A stretch of DNA of 64,000 bases from Glutamicibacter sp. MNS18 (GCF_026107515.2 NZ_JAPCHW010000007.1:124001-188000), one strand, 5' to 3'; shown: positions 53,633 through 63,053, numbered from the stretch's first letter. The notes: generated by a model not told the origin, from the letters alone. A program made the numbers and translations.

Positions 53633-54811
53633 ATGAGTACCGAAGAATTCAATGTGCTATCGCTGAGCTTCCACTACCGCGGGCGCCGGGCGGAAGCCGG
53701 GCAGCGGGTCTACGAGGCGCTGAGCGCACTGGACCTGGTTGGCTACTGCGGCAGCTCGGATGCGGGGGACCACTTCACCTTCGTGGCCGCGGACCTTGCC
53801 ATGGACGAGTACGAGGTGCCGTTGACCGCCAATGCCGCCGGAGAATTGTCCTTTGCCAAGGGCAGCACCGAAGAGCTCGCCAAGGCCTTGCTTGAGGCCA
53901 GTGGGGCCGACTCGATCTACCTCGACGGCGAACTGGCGGCCGGTGAGGAACTGGACCTGGACGACGAAGCCGCCTTCGAGGGCATGGATCAAACCACCAC
54001 GCCCCAGGTTGTCGCCGGTCCGCGCCTGCCACGCAGCGAGCTGGCCATGTCGAGCGTCGGACAGGGCGGCGGCTGGAAACTGCGCGAAGACCAGCAGGGA
54101 TTGCTGGCGGTACGCGAAGGTGAATCGGTGGATATCGTGCTGGGCCGCAAGATGGTGCCCGCAGTGGATATCATCCGGCACGAGGACGTCTACCAGATCC
54201 GCCTCCATGCCCGGTCCGGGACGCTGAATGTGGCCGGGAGCGTGGCACTGGAGTACTGGATGTCCACCGGGGAACGCGCGGTGCCCGCCGTGGCTTCCGG
54301 AAGCCCCGCAGCCAAGCTACAGCAGGATCTGGGGCTCTGGTTGCATGGCGCCGATACCGCGGAGCTGGAGGAACTCGAAGAGCTGTGGCCCGAAGCCGCC
54401 GCGGCAGTGAAGGTGCTTTGTGCTGAACGCACCGAGGCGGCGCTGCGCGACTTCATCCGTTCACTTGACCTGCCCGAGCAGATCGTCGACCTGGCCAACG
54501 GCGATCCGGTGCCCTCCGACTTCGAGGACCTGCGTGGCGGCATGGTGACGGGCCTTAACCTGGCCCTGGAAGAGGAAATCTCCTCGGCCCAGGGCATCTG
54601 GAAACTGGTCTACCGCACGGGGTGGAGCCCCACCGCGTTGATCACCTCCTCACTGGGCGTGATCGCCGCCGGCGTGCTGTTCCACCGCTGGATGAAACTC
54701 AAGGGCAAGCCCGGCACCGGCTGGCGGCGGACCATCATGTTCTTCTGGTACTCGGATGCCGCCTACTACCTGGCGCGCGGTGTGCGCGACGCGCTGCGCA
54801 AGAAGCACTGA
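53633..54811 (+). CDS. Uncharacterised protein with C-terminal membrane segment
   Basis: A 392-residue acidic protein, family not recognised. The N-terminal 70 residues look like a compact alpha/beta domain (LSLSFHYRGRRAEAGQRVYE). The middle is Glu/Leu/Ala-rich. One hydrophobic segment (PTALITSSLGVIAAGVLFHR, about residues 336-355) is followed by a basic tail (DALRKKH), suggesting a tail-anchored or C-terminally anchored protein. It sits between two paralogous acyl-CoA synthetases on the opposite strand. ATG at 53633; an in-frame TGA at 53606 rules out a start nearer the strong upstream ribosome-binding site. Confidence 0.7.
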   Translation: MSTEEFNVLSLSFHYRGRRAEAGQRVYEALSALDLVGYCGSSDAGDHFTFVAADLAMDEYEVPLTANAAGELSFAKGSTEELAKALLEASGADSIYLDGELAAGEELDLDDEAAFEGMDQTTTPQVVAGPRLPRSELAMSSVGQGGGWKLREDQQGLLAVREGESVDIVLGRKMVPAVDIIRHEDVYQIRLHARSGTLNVAGSVALEYWMSTGERAVPAVASGSPAAKLQQDLGLWLHGADTAELEELEELWPEAAAAVKVLCAERTEAALRDFIRSLDLPEQIVDLANGDPVPSDFEDLRGGMVTGLNLALEEEISSAQGIWKLVYRTGWSPTALITSSLGVIAAGVLFHRWMKLKGKPGTGWRRTIMFFWYSDAAYYLARGVRDALRKKH

Positions 54812-54822
54812 GCACCGTTCCC

Positions 54823-54857
54823 GGATCCGCGGCTGCCGCACTGGCCGCCGCGGATCC
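54823..54857. terminator. Hairpin between converging genes
   Basis: GGATCCGCGG (54823-54832) and CCGCGGATCC (54848-54857) form a 10-bp perfect stem 11 bases after the 392-residue protein's stop and just before the end of copy B synthetase. No clear T run. Confidence 0.55.
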
Positions 54858-54865
54858 GTTGCCGG

Positions 54866-56581
54866 CTACCGTTTGGCGCGGTGGCCCAGGCTCGGGAAGT
54901 CGGTGTCCCGGTATTCCCTCCCGGCCCCGGCGCCATCGCGATGCCGTTGCGCTTCGGCCTGGCGCAGTTCCACCCGGCGGATCTTGCCGGAGATGGTCTT
55001 GGGCAGCTCGGTGAACTCCAGGCGCTTGATCCGCTTGTACGGGGCCAGGTGCTCACGGCAGAAGGCCAGGATGCTTTCGGCCAGTTCGGGGCCGGGTTCC
55101 TGGCCGTTGACCGGGACCACGAATGCCTTCGGAACGCTCAGCCGCAGGTCATCGGGCGCTGGGACCACCGCGGCCTCGGCGACCAACGGGTGCTCGATGA
55201 GCACCGATTCCAGTTCGAATGGGCTGAGCTTGTAGTCGCTGGATTTGAACACGTCATCGTCCCGGCCCACATAGGTCAGGACCCCCTGCTCGTCGGCCTG
55301 GGCGATATCCCCGGTGTGGTAGTAGCCGTCGCGGAACGCATCCGCGGTCTTCTCCGGGTCCTGGTAGTAGGACTTCATCAGGCCCAGCGGGCGATCGGTG
55401 AGCCGCAGGCAGATCTCGCCCACGTCGGCCGGCTCACCGGTGGCCGGATCAAGCAGCACCACCTCGTAGCCGGGCATGGGCCGTCCCATGGCCCCGATGG
55501 TGATCCGTTCACCGGGCGGGTTGGCGATCTGCACGGTGGTTTCGGTTTGCCCGAAACCATCGCGGATCACCTGGCCCCAGGCACGTTCGACCTGGCCGAT
55601 CACCTCGGCGTTCAGCGGCTCCCCGGCGGAAACCAGCTTGCCCGGCGGGTTGCGCAGCTGCCCCAGATCGGCCTGGATCAGCAACCGCCAGACCGTGGGC
55701 GGGGCGCAGAAGCTGCTCACCCCTTCGGTATCCATCTGTTCCATCAACGCCGCGGCATCAAAGCGGTCGTAGTTGTAGATGAACACCGTGGCCTCGGCGA
55801 TCCACGGGGTGAACAGGTTGGACCAGGCGTGCTTGGCCCAGCCCGGGGAGGCCACATTCAGGTGGACATCCCCGGGCTCCAACCCGATCCAGAACATGGT
55901 GCTCAGGTGGCCGACCGGGTAGGAGGCATGGGTGTGCTCCACCAGCTTGGCGCGTGAGGTGGTGCCGGAGGTGAAGTAGAGCAGCAGGGTCTCATCGGCC
56001 CGGGTCGGTTCCTGAAGGCTGAAGTGTGTCGGGGCGGTCAGGGACCGGGCATAGTCCAGGGTTCCGGGCGTCGGGTCGCCGCCGATCTGGATCACCGTGA
56101 AATCCCCGGGCACCGAAGCGAACTTCCCCAGCTGGTCGGCATTGGTGATCACCCAGCTCGCCCCGCCACGTTCGATGCGGTCGGCCAGGTCGGCCGGGGT
56201 CAGCTGCACGGTACAGGGGATAAGCACCACCCCGAGCTTGATTCCGGCGAGCATCGTTTCCCACAGCTCCACCTGGTTGGTCAGCATCACGATGACCTTC
56301 TGCGAACGCCGCACCCCCTGGGAGGACAACCAGGCGGCCAGCTGGGTGGAGCGCTCGGCCAGCTGCCGCCAGGTCCGCCGGGTCGAACTTCCATCCATCT
56401 CGGTAATCACCAGCGCATCGGATGACCCGCGTTCACCGGCGGCTACCTGGTCGAACCAGTCGTACCCGAAGTTGAAGTGCGTGAAGGCCGGCCAGCGGAA
56501 GGTGGATCGGGCCTGCGCATAGTCCTCGCGCAGGGCCAGCAGGTGGTCGCGGGCAGCCCGGAATTCTTCGGTGACGTTCAA
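54866..56581 (-). CDS. AMP-binding acyl-CoA synthetase, copy B
   Basis: A 571-residue paralogue of the enzyme at 51589-53316, clearly similar along its whole length. Motifs: LLYFTSGTTSRAKLVEHTHA, DGFGQTETT, YHTGDIAQADE and PKTISGKIRRVELR. The start is taken as TTG 56581 (then NVTEEFRAARDHL), which aligns with the copy A start and follows AGGAAAGG; an in-frame ATG at 56638 would overlap the promoter element. Different substrate or different regulation could explain keeping both. Confidence 0.91.
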   Translation of the reverse strand: MNVTEEFRAARDHLLALREDYAQARSTFRWPAFTHFNFGYDWFDQVAAGERGSSDALVITEMDGSSTRRTWRQLAERSTQLAAWLSSQGVRRSQKVIVMLTNQVELWETMLAGIKLGVVLIPCTVQLTPADLADRIERGGASWVITNADQLGKFASVPGDFTVIQIGGDPTPGTLDYARSLTAPTHFSLQEPTRADETLLLYFTSGTTSRAKLVEHTHASYPVGHLSTMFWIGLEPGDVHLNVASPGWAKHAWSNLFTPWIAEATVFIYNYDRFDAAALMEQMDTEGVSSFCAPPTVWRLLIQADLGQLRNPPGKLVSAGEPLNAEVIGQVERAWGQVIRDGFGQTETTVQIANPPGERITIGAMGRPMPGYEVVLLDPATGEPADVGEICLRLTDRPLGLMKSYYQDPEKTADAFRDGYYHTGDIAQADEQGVLTYVGRDDDVFKSSDYKLSPFELESVLIEHPLVAEAAVVPAPDDLRLSVPKAFVVPVNGQEPGPELAESILAFCREHLAPYKRIKRLEFTELPKTISGKIRRVELRQAEAQRHRDGAGAGREYRDTDFPSLGHRAKR

Positions 56582-56635
56582 TGGAACAACCTTTCCTACC
56601 TTGTCATGCAAACCATGGGCAATCGTGATGCGAGT

Positions 56636-56675
56636 CACTCGCCAATATACTTTGATGTCCTATCAATTGGAAGTG
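56636..56675 (-). promoter_or_regulatory. Promoter element shared with paralogue, copy B
   Basis: Minus-strand GGACATCAAAGTATATTGGC, 55 bases upstream of the TTG start, aligned without gaps to the element before copy A; the outer CACTTC at 5' is also shared. Confidence 0.6.
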
Positions 56676-56748
56676 CCGGTGCGGCGGGAATTGGCCCGGT
56701 GACCGGGCGGCGTGTCCAGGGGCGCAGGGTTCATCGGTCACCAGGGGG

Positions 56749-56795
56749 ACCGGGGCCCCGATCAGGAGGGTGGGCACCTCCTTCAGGGCCCCGGT
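56749..56795 (-). terminator. Hairpin after the nuclease gene
   Basis: ACCGGGGCCC (56749-56758) pairs with GGGCCCCGGT (56786-56795), with an inner AGGAGG/CCTCCT stem. It lies 52 bases beyond the nuclease stop. No T run. Confidence 0.45.
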
Positions 56796-56847
56796 ATCAG
56801 CCATGGTCGCTGGTTGGTTCAGCGTTCCCGCTGGCCCGCAGGCCGGG

Positions 56848-57924
56848 TTAACACGGCTTCCAGGATTTGCCGCCCGGGGCGTAGCATCGCGGGCCGGTGT
56901 ACTTGGAGTTGTTCTTTTTCGGGGTCGACTTCGGGGTGCTCTTCTTGGGTGTCGTCTTCCGCGGGGCCGGTTGCGTTGATTTCCTTGGCTGCTGGGTTTT
57001 CTGCTGCTGGATGCGGTTCTGCTCGGCGATGGCGGCCTGGCGTTGCTCTTCCTTCTTCCGGGCTTCGGCCTCCCGCTTTGTGCGCTCCTCCTCTTCCTTC
57101 CGCTTGCGCTCGGCCTCTAGTCGTTCCTCCTCGGCCTTGACCAGCTTCGCCTGCTGGTCCTTGTGCGCCTTCTCGGTCCGTTCGGCATGGGCGATGGACT
57201 CATTCAGTGTGGTCACCGACGGCGCGTACCGGCCGACCAGCAGCGCATGGGTGACCGGGTGGGTATCGGGGGTGATGGCCTCAAGTGCGGATTTCAGGCC
57301 GACGCCGACCGCGATGGCCGCTGCGGCCTGGCCGGCCAGCGAGCCCGCTTCGGCGATATCGCCGCTCAGCGCCTCGGGGACCTGCTCGAGTTCCTCCAGT
57401 GCCTCGGTGAACTGGGCCGGCAGCGTGCATTCGGTCTCGGCGTTGAATAATCCGAAGGCATTGCCGTGGGCGCCCTGTTCCGCGGCGAGCACCTCGGGGT
57501 AGAACCTGGTGTTCGGTTCGTACTTCACGGCAATGCCCAACCCGGCGGCCGCGATATCCGCATTAACCAGGCTGTCATCCTTGTACACCCCGGCCAGGGT
57601 TCGTCCGTAGCGGTCGGTCCGCTCGATATCGTATTCGAGCTTGACCTTGTCTCCCGGGGAGAGCAGCGATTTGAGATAGTTGCTGGCCTCCGGGCCCAGG
57701 CATTCCACCTCCATATTGGGGTGCACCGTTTCCGGGGTATCGATATTCAGCAGCCGCACCCGGGTCATTTCGCCAGCGATCCTCATATCCACCGTGTCAC
57801 CGTCAATGACCTTGACAATCGTGCCGCGGGAATCCTTGGGTGGCGCCGCCGCATAGGCGACACCGGTGGTGACCAGCGCCCCGGTGGCCAGGGCGGCGAT
57901 CCACTTGCTCTTGGTACTCATCAT
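56848..57924 (-). CDS. Secreted thermonuclease-like protein (SNase family)
   Basis: A 358-residue protein with a signal peptide (about 1-26, WIAALATGALVTTGVAYAAA), then a staphylococcal-nuclease domain (about 33-165): KVIDGDTVDM, RVRLLNIDTPE with the catalytic Arg and Glu region, and TDRYGRTLAGVY with the second Arg. A helical Ala/Glu/Lys-rich region follows (about 240-300), then a Lys/Thr/Pro linker and a short tail, YTGPRCYAPGGKSWKPC, with a Cys pair. It is probably exported and degrades extracellular nucleic acid. Start ATG 57924 or 57921. Confidence 0.9.
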   Translation of the reverse strand: MMSTKSKWIAALATGALVTTGVAYAAAPPKDSRGTIVKVIDGDTVDMRIAGEMTRVRLLNIDTPETVHPNMEVECLGPEASNYLKSLLSPGDKVKLEYDIERTDRYGRTLAGVYKDDSLVNADIAAAGLGIAVKYEPNTRFYPEVLAAEQGAHGNAFGLFNAETECTLPAQFTEALEELEQVPEALSGDIAEAGSLAGQAAAAIAVGVGLKSALEAITPDTHPVTHALLVGRYAPSVTTLNESIAHAERTEKAHKDQQAKLVKAEEERLEAERKRKEEEERTKREAEARKKEEQRQAAIAEQNRIQQQKTQQPRKSTQPAPRKTTPKKSTPKSTPKKNNSKYTGPRCYAPGGKSWKPC

Positions 57925-58133
57925 GCTAATCGTGTGTTCTCCCCAAATAATGCGTGTGATCAGGTCCTTCGACCCTCAGGACTATTGAAGCGGTTTCCGG
58001 CGGAAGCTCCAACTTGCCTCCAGTGCGTGAACCGGGTCCCCGTACCCACATAAAAACTTGAAGCTTCAATCACTTAAGCGTAGGATTGGTTCCAGCAGGA
58101 TCACACGGAAGACCCCGGAGGGGACGGCAAGGC

Positions 58134-59003
58134 ATGCAGAACATATCGGAGAACAAGCTCCCGGAGCAGCTGAGCATGAGCGCGGTGCAGCTGAAGGTCG
58201 GCGACATCGAACTCATGGGCGACTACTACCGCAACGCCCTGGGCCTGGAGGTGCTGGCCGAGGATGCTGCGGGAACCCTGCTGGGCCGCGGCGGCACAGC
58301 GCTGGTGAACCTGCGCAATGCCCGGGGCCTGCAACTGCCGGCCCGCGGCGAAGCCGGACTGTTCCACACCGCGCTGCTCTTTGGCACCCGGGCCGATTTG
58401 GCCGCCACCGTCTACGCCGCCGCACGCCACGATAAGTCCCGCTTCGTCGGTTCCAGCGACCACCTGGTCTCCGAGGCCTTCTACTTCACCGACCCCGAGG
58501 GCAACGGCATCGAACTGTACTGGGACCGTCCGCGCGAAACCTGGAACTGGAACGGCGGACAGGTGGCCATGGACACCATCTACCTGGATCCGAACAGCTA
58601 CCTCGACAACCACCTGAGCGAGGAATCCTTCACGAACCTGCGAAGCGCCGGCGCCGGCATCGGACATGTGCACCTGCAGGTGGGCGACCTGGCCACCGCC
58701 CGGCGGTTCTATGTGGACACCCTGGGCTTCGACGCCACCGCCACCCTGGGTGATACCGCCCTGTTCGTCTCCGCCGGCGGCTACCACCACCATCTGGCCA
58801 TGAACGTGTGGAACTCGCGCGGCGCCGGGCCCCGCAGGGACACCCTGGGACTGGGCGAGGTGCTGATCAACGTCCCCAGCACGGACGAGGTGGGCAAAAT
58901 CGCCGAACGGCTGGATCACGCGAAGCTGGAAAACCACCACACCGGTGCCGAACTGCGCTTCCGCGACCCCTGGAACAACGCGCTGCGCGTGGCTGTGGGC
59001 TGA
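58134..59003 (+). CDS. VOC-family dioxygenase (glyoxalase/catechol-2,3-dioxygenase-like)
   Basis: A 289-residue protein with two VOC modules: the first from VQLKVGDIELMGDYYRNALG to NGIELYWDRP (about 16-135), the second from IGHVHLQVGDLATARRFYV onward (about 176-285). Metal ligands probably include the H in HVHLQVGD and later His/Glu residues. It resembles CatE-type dioxygenases; substrate unknown. The ATG at 58134 has GGAGGGG and AAGG upstream and is preferred to the in-frame start at 58086. Confidence 0.86.
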   Translation: MQNISENKLPEQLSMSAVQLKVGDIELMGDYYRNALGLEVLAEDAAGTLLGRGGTALVNLRNARGLQLPARGEAGLFHTALLFGTRADLAATVYAAARHDKSRFVGSSDHLVSEAFYFTDPEGNGIELYWDRPRETWNWNGGQVAMDTIYLDPNSYLDNHLSEESFTNLRSAGAGIGHVHLQVGDLATARRFYVDTLGFDATATLGDTALFVSAGGYHHHLAMNVWNSRGAGPRRDTLGLGEVLINVPSTDEVGKIAERLDHAKLENHHTGAELRFRDPWNNALRVAVG

Positions 59004-59100
59004 CCGGCCGCGGCTCCGGCACCGGTTGTCGGGATGGCCCCGTGGCGGCACACAACCCGCCGGACCGTTACCCGGTCACGACGGGTTTGCGGAAAGCGGT

Positions 59101-59835
59101 TCAGCCCTCGGGGGTGCTGGTCGGCTCCTGCGGCGGCTGCCCGGTGATCTCCTTGAGCTGCTCGAAGGACATCATCAGGGTCTTCAGCTGCTTGTACTCC
59201 CCGGTTTCCAGGTAGGCACGCATCCGCTTGGTGCCGTGCAGGTCCGGATCCACATCGGTGAGCTGGTCATCGGGCTCGATCTGCCGTTGGAAGCTGGCAC
59301 TGCCGCCCTGGTAGTTGAAGGATGCGGAGACCGGCTGGTAGTCGGCCTGCTGGTCCGGGCTGACCTCGGTCAGTGCGATCAGCGCGCTATCGGGGTTCGC
59401 GGCCGCGGCAATGAAGGACAGGTGCGGGCCCTCGGTGGCGTCCAGGGTCGCCCCGTCGATCAGCACATTCTCCTCCGGGGTGCTGGGCATGGCATCCTCG
59501 GCCAGGGACTCGGCCCCGGTGCGCAAGGTGGCCATCAGCTCGCCGGCCGGATTCAGGAACTCAACGCTGGCCGCGGAATCCTGGTTGTACTGGTAGTACT
59601 CGTTCTCGATCTCGCGCATCGCCCAGCCCTGCGGCAGCGCGATGGCGAAATGCCCCTGGGCCAGCTGCACCCGTTCGGCGGCAACCTGCGGCTGCGGGCT
59701 GGGCTCCTGCTGGTCTGCGCTGGTCGGAGCGGCCGACTGCCCCGCATCGGGGGTCGAGGCCGAGCAACCCACGAGCGCGGTCGTGAGCAGCAGGGCACCG
59801 GCGAGCATCGTGCGGGAACGGGTCAGTGCGTGCAT
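59101..59835 (-). CDS. Predicted lipoprotein
   Basis: A 244-residue protein with a lipoprotein signal (RTMLAGALLLTTALVGC) and a Ser/Pro/Gln-rich linker (about 25-50), then a soluble domain with FAIALPQGWAMREIENEYYQ, reminiscent of PsbP/LpqN-like secreted domains, though that link is weak. The end is Pro/Thr-rich. No catalytic residues can be named. It converges on the VOC gene. Confidence 0.75.
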   Translation of the reverse strand: MHALTRSRTMLAGALLLTTALVGCSASTPDAGQSAAPTSADQQEPSPQPQVAAERVQLAQGHFAIALPQGWAMREIENEYYQYNQDSAASVEFLNPAGELMATLRTGAESLAEDAMPSTPEENVLIDGATLDATEGPHLSFIAAAANPDSALIALTEVSPDQQADYQPVSASFNYQGGSASFQRQIEPDDQLTDVDPDLHGTKRMRAYLETGEYKQLKTLMMSFEQLKEITGQPPQEPTSTPEG

Positions 59836-60047
59836 GGTGGCCTTTCGCTAGCTGGGGCCGTTTCCACCACCGGTGCGCGGTGGCCAACGGGGTGAGGCAG
59901 ACGGATCACTATCGGGTGCCGGATCCGGCACCGGACCCGACCCCCTAAACGCTACTTGACGACGTGTGTGCAGGCCATCCGACGCCACGGACGCCCAGCG
60001 AATTATGCTCCGTTGGTGGCCGAACTCACGGCCGGTCCCTCCGGAGG

Positions 60048-60521
60048 CTAGCGCACCGCGAAGAAATCCAGTTGCACCGCCCCGGGCAGCCGCCTGCCGC
60101 TACCCAGGAACACCGTGTCGTTGACCCAGGCGAAGCCGTTATCCACCGCGGTGGTCACCCGCGGGGTGAAGCGGAAATAGATCCGCGCCGGATCCACCGG
60201 CTCACCGCCCACCAGCTTGGCCAGGTCCGCCGCACTGCCGGTGCGCAGCGCCTGGTTGTCGACGAACAGCCGGCTGCCGTCCTCGGCTTCGATCACGTAC
60301 ACCGCATGCAGGTAGGAGGTGGTGGCGCTGGGATACAACTGGAAATCCGCCCCGGCATCGAGCACCCGCCCGTTCCAGCCCCTGCCGCGCACCCTGCCGC
60401 CACGGATCGGGATCAGCTTGCGCATCCCGTCGATGGTCTGCCCGATCTCGATGGGCGGGTCCACCTCCACGGTGGCGGAGGCGAAAAATTCCAGCTGGGG
60501 TGCGACGGGGTACTCATCCAT
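60048..60521 (-). CDS. DUF3237 family protein
   Basis: A 157-residue protein matching the DUF3237 pattern along its length: PQLEFFASATVEVDPPIEIG, KLIPIRGGRVRGRGWNGRVL, DFQLYPS, RIYFRFTPRVTT and WVNDTVFLGSGRR. No signal peptide, so cytoplasmic. Function of the family is unknown. Monocistronic, with a 212-base gap on its 3' side (59836-60047) in which I see nothing else. Confidence 0.85.
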   Translation of the reverse strand: MDEYPVAPQLEFFASATVEVDPPIEIGQTIDGMRKLIPIRGGRVRGRGWNGRVLDAGADFQLYPSATTSYLHAVYVIEAEDGSRLFVDNQALRTGSAADLAKLVGGEPVDPARIYFRFTPRVTTAVDNGFAWVNDTVFLGSGRRLPGAVQLDFFAVR

Positions 60522-60655
60522 GCCCCCACCCTAACCGGCGTTGCGCACCGGGTGCCGGCCGCCGGGCCACGTCGCGTCACACACCTGCCGGAAAGTTATC
60601 CACCGATGGCCGACACCCCGGTTGCGCACCCGGTTTCCGGGGCACACTGGGGTGC

Positions 60656-62359
60656 ATGAAGAGCAACGTACTGCCAGGCGCATTGAGCGTTCTGCGCGAT
60701 CTGGTGTCCGCGGCGTGGCCGCGGGGTATGGCTGGGCTGGTCCTGGAGATCACCGATCTCTGCCTTGCCCTGCTGCTCAAGGTCGCCGGATACGTGCGCA
60801 CCGGGCAGGACCCCCGGCTCGCCGCCGCCCATGCCCAACGGGTGGAGGCCATCTACCGCTGGAGCCTGCGCGAGCAGCTGCAGGTCATGGTGGACTGCGA
60901 ATCCACCGGTGCCCACGCCTTGGATGATACGGAACTGCAGGCCATCACCGGCCACCGGGTGGACTTCGGCAGCGAACCGGCACTGGCTACCGGCCGCGGC
61001 TGCTACCAGGACACCAGCGAATTCATTGCCGCCTGGCTGGGCATCGACTACTTCGAAGCCAAACGCCGGCTGGCCGACTCCCGGCTGCTGGTGGCCCGCC
61101 GCAATATGGATGGTTCCACCGGTACCCCACGCTTTGCTGGGCTGGCGAAACTGCATGGGCAGTCGCCCGCCGTCGATCCGCGACTGGTGGCCCGCACCGC
61201 CCGCCAGCTGGACAAGCTCGAACCGGAAGATACCACCTTCGACGGCATCCCGGTGCAGCCCTCCGCCCGCCATCGCGACGGGCAGCTGCTGGAAGACCAC
61301 GCCGTCACGATCCTGTCCACCACGGACCAGCGCACGGCAACCAAGAAGATGGGCCAGCTGCTCACCGGCTACCGCACGGACAACAACCTGGTCGCCATCC
61401 CGGAAACGGGGATCTATCCGCGCGGCACCAAGAACGGCGTGGACGAATACGTCGTCCGGGTCGCCGGAGTCCAGGCCGAACAGGTTCGTTCCCTGCTCGC
61501 CCAGGCCGATAACCCGCGCACCCAGGCCGGGTCCGCGGCCCGGAAACCCGAGCAGTCCATCCAACCTCCGCTGCCGGATCTGTTCACCAGCACCGACCCG
61601 GCACCGGACTGGGCGCAGCCGCCCGATGACTCCGCGCCGGCCCCGGTACCCGCGCAATCCAGCCAAGCGGGCCCGGTCCGGGACTCCACCATGCAGGACA
61701 CCGGCGGCAATGCGGGGCAGGCCCACTCGGATCAAACCGGGAACCCGGCCAACCAGCCGGCTGAATCCGCCGCGGAAACCGAGGTGGAGCTGCTGCCCGG
61801 ACTGCAGGTGTCTGTCCCGCAACGGCGGCTGAACGCCTTCATGGCGGCCCTGGCCCGACCGTCCGGCAAGGGTACCGCCAAGACCATCACCCCACTGGTG
61901 ACCGTCCGCTTGGTCATCGACGACCTGCAGGACCTGGCCTCCGCCCGGGGCGTCACCGCTCACGGGGTGGAACTGGATCCGGGGCAAATGCGCCAACAAC
62001 TATGCGAGGCCGACATCCTGCCGATCGTGTTCAACGGCAAGGGCCAGGTCATCGACGCCGGCGCGACCCAACGGCTCTTCTCCCCGTTGCAACGCCAGCT
62101 GGCCCTGGCCCGCGATGGCGGGTGTATCGTCCCGGGCTGTACCGTGCCACCGGAACTGGTGGAATGCCACCACTGCACATGGTGGCAACGAGGCGGCAAG
62201 ACCGATATCGGAAACTGCGCCTGCCTGTGCAAGGGCCACCACGCCCTGGTCCACCAGGGGCTGATCACGATCAGGATCATCGACGGCCTGCCCTACGCGA
62301 TATTGCCCCGGCATCTGGACCCCGAACAGATACCGCGCCGCAACAGCTATTGGGTGTAG
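60656..62359 (+). CDS. DUF222 / HNH endonuclease-domain protein (13E12 type)
   Basis: A 567-residue protein of a family that is multicopy in many actinobacteria. The N-terminal DUF222 region (about 60-250) is followed by a Pro/Ala/Gln-rich linker (about 290-385) and a C-terminal HNH domain with CIVPGCTVPPELVECHHC and CLCKGHHALVHQG, which give the zinc cysteines and catalytic His. Function is unknown, and DNA-mobility or nuclease roles are inference. The ATG at 60656 is preferred over an in-frame start at 60500 that overlaps the DUF3237 gene. It can seed homologous recombination between copies. Confidence 0.88.
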   Translation: MKSNVLPGALSVLRDLVSAAWPRGMAGLVLEITDLCLALLLKVAGYVRTGQDPRLAAAHAQRVEAIYRWSLREQLQVMVDCESTGAHALDDTELQAITGHRVDFGSEPALATGRGCYQDTSEFIAAWLGIDYFEAKRRLADSRLLVARRNMDGSTGTPRFAGLAKLHGQSPAVDPRLVARTARQLDKLEPEDTTFDGIPVQPSARHRDGQLLEDHAVTILSTTDQRTATKKMGQLLTGYRTDNNLVAIPETGIYPRGTKNGVDEYVVRVAGVQAEQVRSLLAQADNPRTQAGSAARKPEQSIQPPLPDLFTSTDPAPDWAQPPDDSAPAPVPAQSSQAGPVRDSTMQDTGGNAGQAHSDQTGNPANQPAESAAETEVELLPGLQVSVPQRRLNAFMAALARPSGKGTAKTITPLVTVRLVIDDLQDLASARGVTAHGVELDPGQMRQQLCEADILPIVFNGKGQVIDAGATQRLFSPLQRQLALARDGGCIVPGCTVPPELVECHHCTWWQRGGKTDIGNCACLCKGHHALVHQGLITIRIIDGLPYAILPRHLDPEQIPRRNSYWV

Positions 62360-62388
62360 TCTGCCCGAAACCCGCTCCTGGTGCCCGG

Positions 62389-63018
62389 TTACGGTCGGCT
62401 GAATGCCACCCGCAGCCCGAACCCGATCAGTATCGTCCCGGTGATCCGGTCCATGATGCCCACCGCCTTCCCGGTGCGCAGCCACCGGCTGGCCAGCGTC
62501 GCCCCCAAGATCAGCACCCCGGCCCAGACCAGGCTCAGCACCACGTGCACCGTGGCCAACGCCAGGCCCATCAACAGCGCCTGGCTCTGCGGGGGAGTGA
62601 ACTGCGGGATCGCCGCCAGATAGAACACCCCGATCTTCGGATTCAGCAGATTGGTCAGCAAACCCACGCCGAAGGCCCGATGCGTCCTGCCGGGCACACC
62701 CACGTCGACCGTGCCAGGCTGCCGACGGGTGAAGCTGCGATAGATCATCTGGGCACCGAGAAACACCAGATAGCCCGCACCGGCGAAGGTCAGTACCCGA
62801 TAGGCCAGCTGCGAGGCGGCCAGCACCGCGGAGGCACCCGCCGCGGCCACCACACCCCAGAGAAGCACGCCGGTGCAGATCCCCAGCGCCGCCAGAAGGG
62901 CCTCCCTGCGGCTGCGGGTGACCGCGGAGCGCAGGATCAACGCGGTATCCACCCCGGGCACCAGGGTCATCAGCCCGGCCACCAGGGCGAAGGAAAGCAG
63001 GGCGGTGGTAACAGTCAT
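62389..63018 (-). CDS. LysE/RhtB-family amino acid exporter
   Basis: A 209-residue membrane protein with about six hydrophobic segments and the family signatures VAGLMTLVPGVDTALILRS (N terminus) and GVGLLTNLLNPKIGVFYLA. Members export amino acids such as lysine, homoserine or threonine; the substrate here is unknown. It is downstream of, and on the same strand as, the thiolase gene, with a 35-base gap, so co-transcription is possible. Confidence 0.9.
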   Translation of the reverse strand: MTVTTALLSFALVAGLMTLVPGVDTALILRSAVTRSRREALLAALGICTGVLLWGVVAAAGASAVLAASQLAYRVLTFAGAGYLVFLGAQMIYRSFTRRQPGTVDVGVPGRTHRAFGVGLLTNLLNPKIGVFYLAAIPQFTPPQSQALLMGLALATVHVVLSLVWAGVLILGATLASRWLRTGKAVGIMDRITGTILIGFGLRVAFSRP

Positions 63019-63053
63019 GGCTCAAGGATAAATCGGCGCCCGGTCAATCCGGT

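Noticed and set aside
60596-61999. 467-residue minus-strand open frame opposite the HNH gene
   Set aside because: Gly/Gln/Arg-rich and without domains; the plus strand encodes a DUF222/HNH protein across it.
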